Of a DNA stretch of 9,301 nt, positions 5,994 to 9,301 are shown one piece after another. Within the stretch, counting starts at the first letter, position 1. The number at the start of each line of letters is the position of its first letter. A model generated the notes under the pieces. That model was given only the letters and a program-made list of their open reading frames with translations, searched no databases and had not been told where the DNA came from. The position numbers were made by a program, and so were the translations under genes. The DNA comes from Pseudomonadota bacterium (GTDB lineage Bacteria; Pseudomonadota; Alphaproteobacteria; SMXQ01). The stretch is taken from the NCBI GenBank assembly GCA_022562375.1, contig JADFPK010000063.1:1-9301 (forward strand). The letters are read 5' to 3'.

Positions 5994-6030
5994 CCCGTCG
6001 TCCCACTGACCAGTCGTCCCGCTGAACAGG
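5983..6030. repeat. Three tandem 16-base repeats across the Sel1 stop codon
   Basis: Units are CGTCCCACTGACCCGT (5983-5998), CGTCCCACTGACCAGT (5999-6014) and a diverged CGTCCCGCTGAACAGG (6015-6030). The first copy contains the functional TGA stop; because 16 is not a multiple of three, later copies place their TGA in other frames. The array occupies nearly half of the short gap between two convergent genes. No T-tract terminator is seen there. Confidence 0.85.
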
Positions 6031-6058
6031 ACTTCGACGGCCTTGACCGCGCCGGGAC

Positions 6059-7558
6059 TCAGTCGCGGGCGAACACCGCCGCTGATTTACCGGCGATCCG
6101 GCCGAAAACCGAGCCCGCCACCAGCCCGGTGCCGCTGGCGTAATTGTTGTAGTAAAGGCCGCCGACCAGTTCTCCGGCGCCGAACAGGCCGGGTATGGGA
6201 TGGCCGGCGGTGTCCTCGACCTCGGCCTTGGTGCTGACCTTGAGTCCGCCGAAGGTGAAGGTGACGCCGGCGGTGACGGCGTAGGCCTCGAACGGCGGGC
6301 TATCGATGGTATTGGCCCAGTTGGTCTTGTCGATGGCGAGACCCTCGGTACGGCGGCCGTCCTTGACGTTGGGATCGAAGGGGATGTCGGTCTTCACGGC
6401 GCCATTGAACTCGGCCACGGTGTCGAGGAACCGCCGAGCATCGACGCCCTCGAGCTTCGACGCCAACGCCTCGATGGTGTCGGCCTTGGCCTTGGTGATC
6501 TGACGGATCCGGTATTCGTCGCGCAACAGATGGACCACCTTGTGGTCGAACACCTGCCAGGCGAACATGCCGGGCTGGCGGAGGATCTCGCCGCCGTACC
6601 GCGCATAGGTGTAGCTGTGGAAATCGGAGCCTTCGTCGCGGAAGCGCTCGCCATTGGCGTTGACCATGATGCAGAAGGGGACGTTGTGCTTCTGGAAGCG
6701 GTCGCCAATGGTGAGATCGCCGAACGGCGGCGCGTTGAGGTCCCAGGCCACGGCATGGCATCCCGACCAGTGGCCGTAGGGCATGGCGCCGATGTCGAGC
6801 GCCATGCGGATGCCCTCCCCGGTGTTGAAGCGCGTTCCCCGCACCTTGGCCAGATCCCAGCCCGGACCGAGATAGCGCGCGCGCATCTCGGCATTGGCCT
6901 CGAAGCCGCCGCAGGCGAGGATCACCGACTTGGCCTTAAGATCGTAGTTCTGGCCCTGGTGTTTGACGCGCACCCCGTGCACGCCGCCGGCGTCATGGAG
7001 CAACGCCACCGCCGGGGTCTCGTAAAGCACGGCGATGCCGGCCTTCTCCGCCTTGGCGTGGAGGGTGGCGACGAGTTGCGGGCCGCCGCCCCAGATCTGT
7101 AGCGTAAGCCCGCCCCAGAACCGGAACTTGCCGTCGACCTTGAAGGCCTGGCGGCCGAGGCTGGGCTGGAAGCGCACCCCTTGCCGGCGCATCCATAACG
7201 CCGCATCGAAGCTCGAACGGACGAGGATCTCGATCATGTCCGGATCGGCGCGGTACTGGCTCATCCGCGCCATGTCGTCGAAATACTGGTCCTCCGTATA
7301 GGTGCCGAAATCGATCGATTCGCGCTCTTCCTCCGAGATGTCGGGAGCGATCTTCAGCAAATCCTCGATGCCGTTGTGGGCGAAGCGGTAGGCGCCTCCG
7401 GTGTAATGGGAATTGCCGCCGCGGGCCTCGAAATGGGCGCTCTCGAGCATCACCGCCTTGGCGCCCTGTTCATGGACCGTCAAGGCGGCGGAGGTGGCGG
7501 CGTTGCCGGCGCCGACGACGATGACATCGGCGGAGCGGGCCTCATCGATGGCATTCAT
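6059..7558 (-). CDS. tcuA: FAD-dependent tricarballylate dehydrogenase-like flavoprotein (TcuA family)
   Basis: A 499-residue flavoprotein of the fumarate reductase/succinate dehydrogenase superfamily, closest by motif to TcuA, which oxidises tricarballylate to cis-aconitate. The N-terminal Rossmann motif is VIVVGAGNAATSAAL (G16, G18) with E39 at the end of the second strand. GGNSHYTGG (47-55) is a flavin-contact loop. VNANGERFRDEG (299-310) belongs to the capping/substrate region, and the C-terminal GLFGAGELVGGLYYNNYASGTGL (457-479) closes the FAD site. Length and motif order are complete. The ATG at 7556-7558 has GGGAAG eight bases upstream. The gene lies 76 bases downstream of the MmgE/PrpD gene and probably shares its transcript. 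No TcuB-like electron-transfer partner is in the window, so the electron acceptor and exact substrate are open; a related polycarboxylate or 3-ketosteroid-like substrate cannot be excluded. Confidence 0.87.
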   Translation of the reverse strand: MNAIDEARSADVIVVGAGNAATSAALTVHEQGAKAVMLESAHFEARGGNSHYTGGAYRFAHNGIEDLLKIAPDISEEERESIDFGTYTEDQYFDDMARMSQYRADPDMIEILVRSSFDAALWMRRQGVRFQPSLGRQAFKVDGKFRFWGGLTLQIWGGGPQLVATLHAKAEKAGIAVLYETPAVALLHDAGGVHGVRVKHQGQNYDLKAKSVILACGGFEANAEMRARYLGPGWDLAKVRGTRFNTGEGIRMALDIGAMPYGHWSGCHAVAWDLNAPPFGDLTIGDRFQKHNVPFCIMVNANGERFRDEGSDFHSYTYARYGGEILRQPGMFAWQVFDHKVVHLLRDEYRIRQITKAKADTIEALASKLEGVDARRFLDTVAEFNGAVKTDIPFDPNVKDGRRTEGLAIDKTNWANTIDSPPFEAYAVTAGVTFTFGGLKVSTKAEVEDTAGHPIPGLFGAGELVGGLYYNNYASGTGLVAGSVFGRIAGKSAAVFARD

Positions 7559-7593
7559 GCTGGCGTCTTCCCTGATCGGAGATCGTCATTGTC

Positions 7594-7624
7594 CCCCCGG
7601 CCCCGGAAAAGCCGGCGCCGGGGG
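7594..7624 (-). other. Very GC-rich intercistronic hairpin between the MmgE/PrpD and tcuA genes
   Basis: CCCCCGGCCCCGG (7594-7606) and CCGGCGCCGGGGG (7612-7624) form a 13-base stem with a single mismatch and a five-base loop. No T tract follows on the minus strand, so it is not a standard terminator. An mRNA-stabilising or processing element, or a partial block, between the two cistrons is inferred. Confidence 0.6.
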
Positions 7625-7634
7625 CAAAAGCCGG

Positions 7635-9011
7635 CTATTCCGCCGCCGGCTGGGCGGCGACGGGCGCGGCGATGATCGCGGTCAGATCGCCGATGGCGCG
7701 GAGGTTCTCGAAATCCTCGAACGCCCCATAGAGACGGGCGACCCGGTCCGCCGAAAGCGCCCGCCCGGCGCAGTTCTCGAACTTCGCCCGCAACTGCTCC
7801 CCCGACAGCGGATTGTCGGGTCCCCGGCCCAGCGCATAGGGGGTCTCAACCGTATAACTCTCGCCATCCTTGGTCGTTACCGTGACTCTGGCGCCGAATT
7901 GGTTGCTCTCGTCATGGGGCCGGGCGTCGATTCGCGCCATCAACGCCCGGGTTTCGCCATCGAGGTCGGCGTCGCCCTCGAAATGCTCGAGCACGATCTT
8001 GCGATCGATGATGGCGCGCGCCAGGCAGTATTGCAGGGAGAACTTGGCCTCGAGCGGGCCTCGGGGGTCGGGGCGGTTGGTGTGCTCGAGGCGGCGTACA
8101 TGGGTGAGCGTCGCGACCTTTTCGACGTTGCCGGGCGCGAGATGCCGCTGGCGCACGATCTCGAGCATGGCGTCGATCGCCGAATGGGTGCTGCCGCAGC
8201 AAGGATACTGCTTGACCGCCAGCCCGGGCTTGACGATGTCGAGCGGATCGGCCCAATGATCGAGGGTTTTTTGCATATCGAAGTTTCCCGGGCCGTTGAA
8301 CACGTTGAGGAACCCCTGCTTGTGCTCGAAGGCCTCGCCATTGGCGGTGAAGCCTTCCCGCGCCAGGAGGGCGGCGAACAAGCCGTTGCGCGAACAATGG
8401 CCGATATGCAGCGGCTTGGTCATGGTGCCGAAATTGGCCTTGACCCCTGACGCCAGGGAGACCGCGATCGCCAGCGCCGTCTCGGTCTCGGCGACGGAGA
8501 GACCGAGAAGCTTGGCGCAGGCGGCGGCGGAGCCGAAGGTTCCAAGCGTCGCCGTCGGATGCCAGCCTTTCTCATAGTGGTGGAAGTTGACGCCGAGCGC
8601 GATCTTGGTCTCGGTCTCGAAGCCGGCGACGTAGGCCAGGATGAAATCCTCGCCGTTCACTTCCAGGGTTTCGCCCAGCGCGATCAAGGCCGGCACCATC
8701 GGCGCCGAAGGATGGCCGCCCATGGTGTTGTTGCAGTCATCGAAATCGAGCGCATGGGAGGCGGTGCCGTTGATCAGCGCCGCATCCAGCGGGCTTGCCC
8801 GCCGGTCTGAGCCGAAAATGACGCAGGGGCCGGTCCCGGCGCCCATGCCGGTCACCTTTTCGACCATCCCCATGGTGTCTTCGCACGACCCGGCGAGGGC
8901 CACCCCGACGGTGTCGAGTATGCCGATCTTGGCCCAGTGGATCGCCTCCTCGGGCAGATCCTGGTAACGCATGGCGGCGATGCGCCCCGCCAACTTCCTC
9001 GCCAGGCCCAT
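7635..9011 (-). CDS. MmgE/PrpD family protein (2-methylcitrate dehydratase / cis-aconitate decarboxylase superfamily)
   Basis: A 458-residue enzyme of the MmgE/PrpD family, whose members include 2-methylcitrate dehydratase, cis-aconitate decarboxylase and iminodisuccinate epimerase. Family motifs are NGTASHALDFDD (81-92), GGHPSAP (98-104), GWHPTATLGTFGSAA (149-163), TKPLHIGHCSRNG (198-210) and KQYPCCGSTHSAID (267-280). By recollection of the ACOD1 active site, D91 or D92, H100, H151, K199 and H276 occupy catalytic positions. The start at 9009-9011 is chosen for its GGAGG eight bases upstream; the frame runs 77 codons further up, but that extension is Arg/Ala-rich, unlike the family, and overlaps the promoter. 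The neighbour tcuA suggests a substrate such as cis-aconitate or another polycarboxylate, but the reaction (dehydratase, decarboxylase or isomerase) cannot be fixed from sequence alone. Confidence 0.88.
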   Translation of the reverse strand: MGLARKLAGRIAAMRYQDLPEEAIHWAKIGILDTVGVALAGSCEDTMGMVEKVTGMGAGTGPCVIFGSDRRASPLDAALINGTASHALDFDDCNNTMGGHPSAPMVPALIALGETLEVNGEDFILAYVAGFETETKIALGVNFHHYEKGWHPTATLGTFGSAAACAKLLGLSVAETETALAIAVSLASGVKANFGTMTKPLHIGHCSRNGLFAALLAREGFTANGEAFEHKQGFLNVFNGPGNFDMQKTLDHWADPLDIVKPGLAVKQYPCCGSTHSAIDAMLEIVRQRHLAPGNVEKVATLTHVRRLEHTNRPDPRGPLEAKFSLQYCLARAIIDRKIVLEHFEGDADLDGETRALMARIDARPHDESNQFGARVTVTTKDGESYTVETPYALGRGPDNPLSGEQLRAKFENCAGRALSADRVARLYGAFEDFENLRAIGDLTAIIAAPVAAQPAAE

Positions 9012-9043
9012 GGTTCTTCCCTCCGCTCTCGAAACTCCGTGCC

Positions 9044-9073
9044 ATTTTCGGCCCTCGGCGGTGTCCCTGTCAA
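9044..9073 (-). promoter_or_regulatory. Candidate sigma70 promoter for the MmgE/PrpD-tcuA unit
   Basis: A perfect TTGACA -35 (complement of 9068-9073), an 18-base spacer and a GAAAAT -10 (complement of 9044-9049, four of six matches) lie just upstream of the MmgE/PrpD start. The leader would be about 26 bases and include GGAGG (complement of 9020-9024). Confidence 0.5.
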
Positions 9074-9301
9074 CAGCGTCCCCGGCGCGCCGGGCGGCCG
9101 ATTGGCAGCCGCCGCGCCATGGCCCATAATGGACGCCGAATTGGCGCCAGCGCCGGCCCGCCCCCGAGGCGGCGGCGTGGCGGCCAGCAGTTCGCGCCGC
9201 TGATCGACATCGAGTAAGGGATGAATCGTTCGCGGGCGTCATGGCGGTGCCGCGCGCCCCATGGAGCGCCGGATTTTTGATCTCCGGAAAGCCCGGCGGC
9301 G
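9074..9301. other. Upstream region without a supported gene, to the window edge
   Basis: About 230 GC-rich bases. On the minus strand one frame is open from the window edge to a TGA near 9071, but its Arg-rich translation is not recognised. On the plus strand a 32-codon frame (9119-9217) ends in a GC3-rich GGQQFAPLIDIE, and another frame starts at 9241 and runs off the window. None has a Shine-Dalgarno or a recognisable family, so no gene is called. Confidence 0.4.

Noticed and set aside
6200..7102. A 300-codon plus-strand frame within the tcuA region
   Set aside because: It is antisense to a complete TcuA-like protein with intact FAD motifs; the translation has no domain signature.
7542..7589. 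A 15-codon upstream mini-ORF overlapping the tcuA start (candidate leader peptide)
   Set aside because: The purine-rich sequence before its ATG is only about two bases away, and nothing in the peptide (no runs of one amino acid) suggests attenuation.
9119..9217. A 32-codon plus-strand frame ending in GGQQFAPLIDIE
   Set aside because: No Shine-Dalgarno, an Arg-rich start, and no recognisable family; it could be chance in GC-rich DNA.
9012..9242. A 77-residue N-terminal extension of the MmgE/PrpD protein
   Set aside because: The extension is Arg/Ala-rich, unlike the family, overlaps the TTGACA/GAAAAT promoter, and the ATG at 9011 has a good GGAGG.
9241..9301. A plus-strand frame running off the window end
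   Set aside because: Only about 20 codons are visible, and the nearest purine-rich stretch (AAGGG) is about 20 bases upstream, too far for a start; not enough evidence for a gene.

Overview
This window looks like a chromosomal segment of an alphaproteobacterium, probably from the Rhodospirillales or Hyphomicrobiales range. The evidence is high GC with strong GC3 bias, an FDH accessory cluster (DUF3305, DUF3306, TorD-like chaperone, small Tat protein) of a kind known from alphaproteobacteria, and a TcuA/PrpD-type catabolic pair. This placement is inference from gene content. No tRNA, rRNA, CRISPR array, transposase or integrase is visible.

Region 1 (1-2993, minus strand) is a formate dehydrogenase locus, read right to left. 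DUF3305 and DUF3306 overlap by 17 bases. A roughly 250-base AT-richer gap with a candidate promoter follows, then a TorD-family chaperone, a 68-residue Tat-signal protein, and the first 234 codons of the molybdo/tungsto-enzyme catalytic subunit FdhA, which leaves the window at base 1. FdhA is the cysteine type (C200, TGC codon), not selenocysteine. A terminator-like hairpin with a six-T tract lies between the chaperone and the structural genes and could set their ratio.

Region 2 (3000-3283) is a divergent intergenic region. It has an AT-rich island with an inverted repeat, exact 8-base direct repeats and a perfect TATAAT facing the DUF3305 gene.

Region 3 (3284-5993, plus strand) holds a 669-residue multi-[4Fe-4S] protein that starts with a CNC motif, followed by an overlapping gene for a secreted four-repeat Sel1 protein. 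Three tandem 16-base repeats run across the Sel1 stop codon.

Region 4 (6059-9073, minus strand) is a separate two-gene catabolic unit. An MmgE/PrpD-family enzyme with a good promoter and Shine-Dalgarno is followed by a TcuA-like FAD-dependent dehydrogenase. A very GC-rich hairpin lies between them. Together they suggest handling of tricarballylate, cis-aconitate or a related tricarboxylate.

The least-described system here is the FDH accessory set: DUF3305, DUF3306 and the large Fe-S protein. Their roles in formate dehydrogenase assembly or electron transfer are not established by anything in this sequence.
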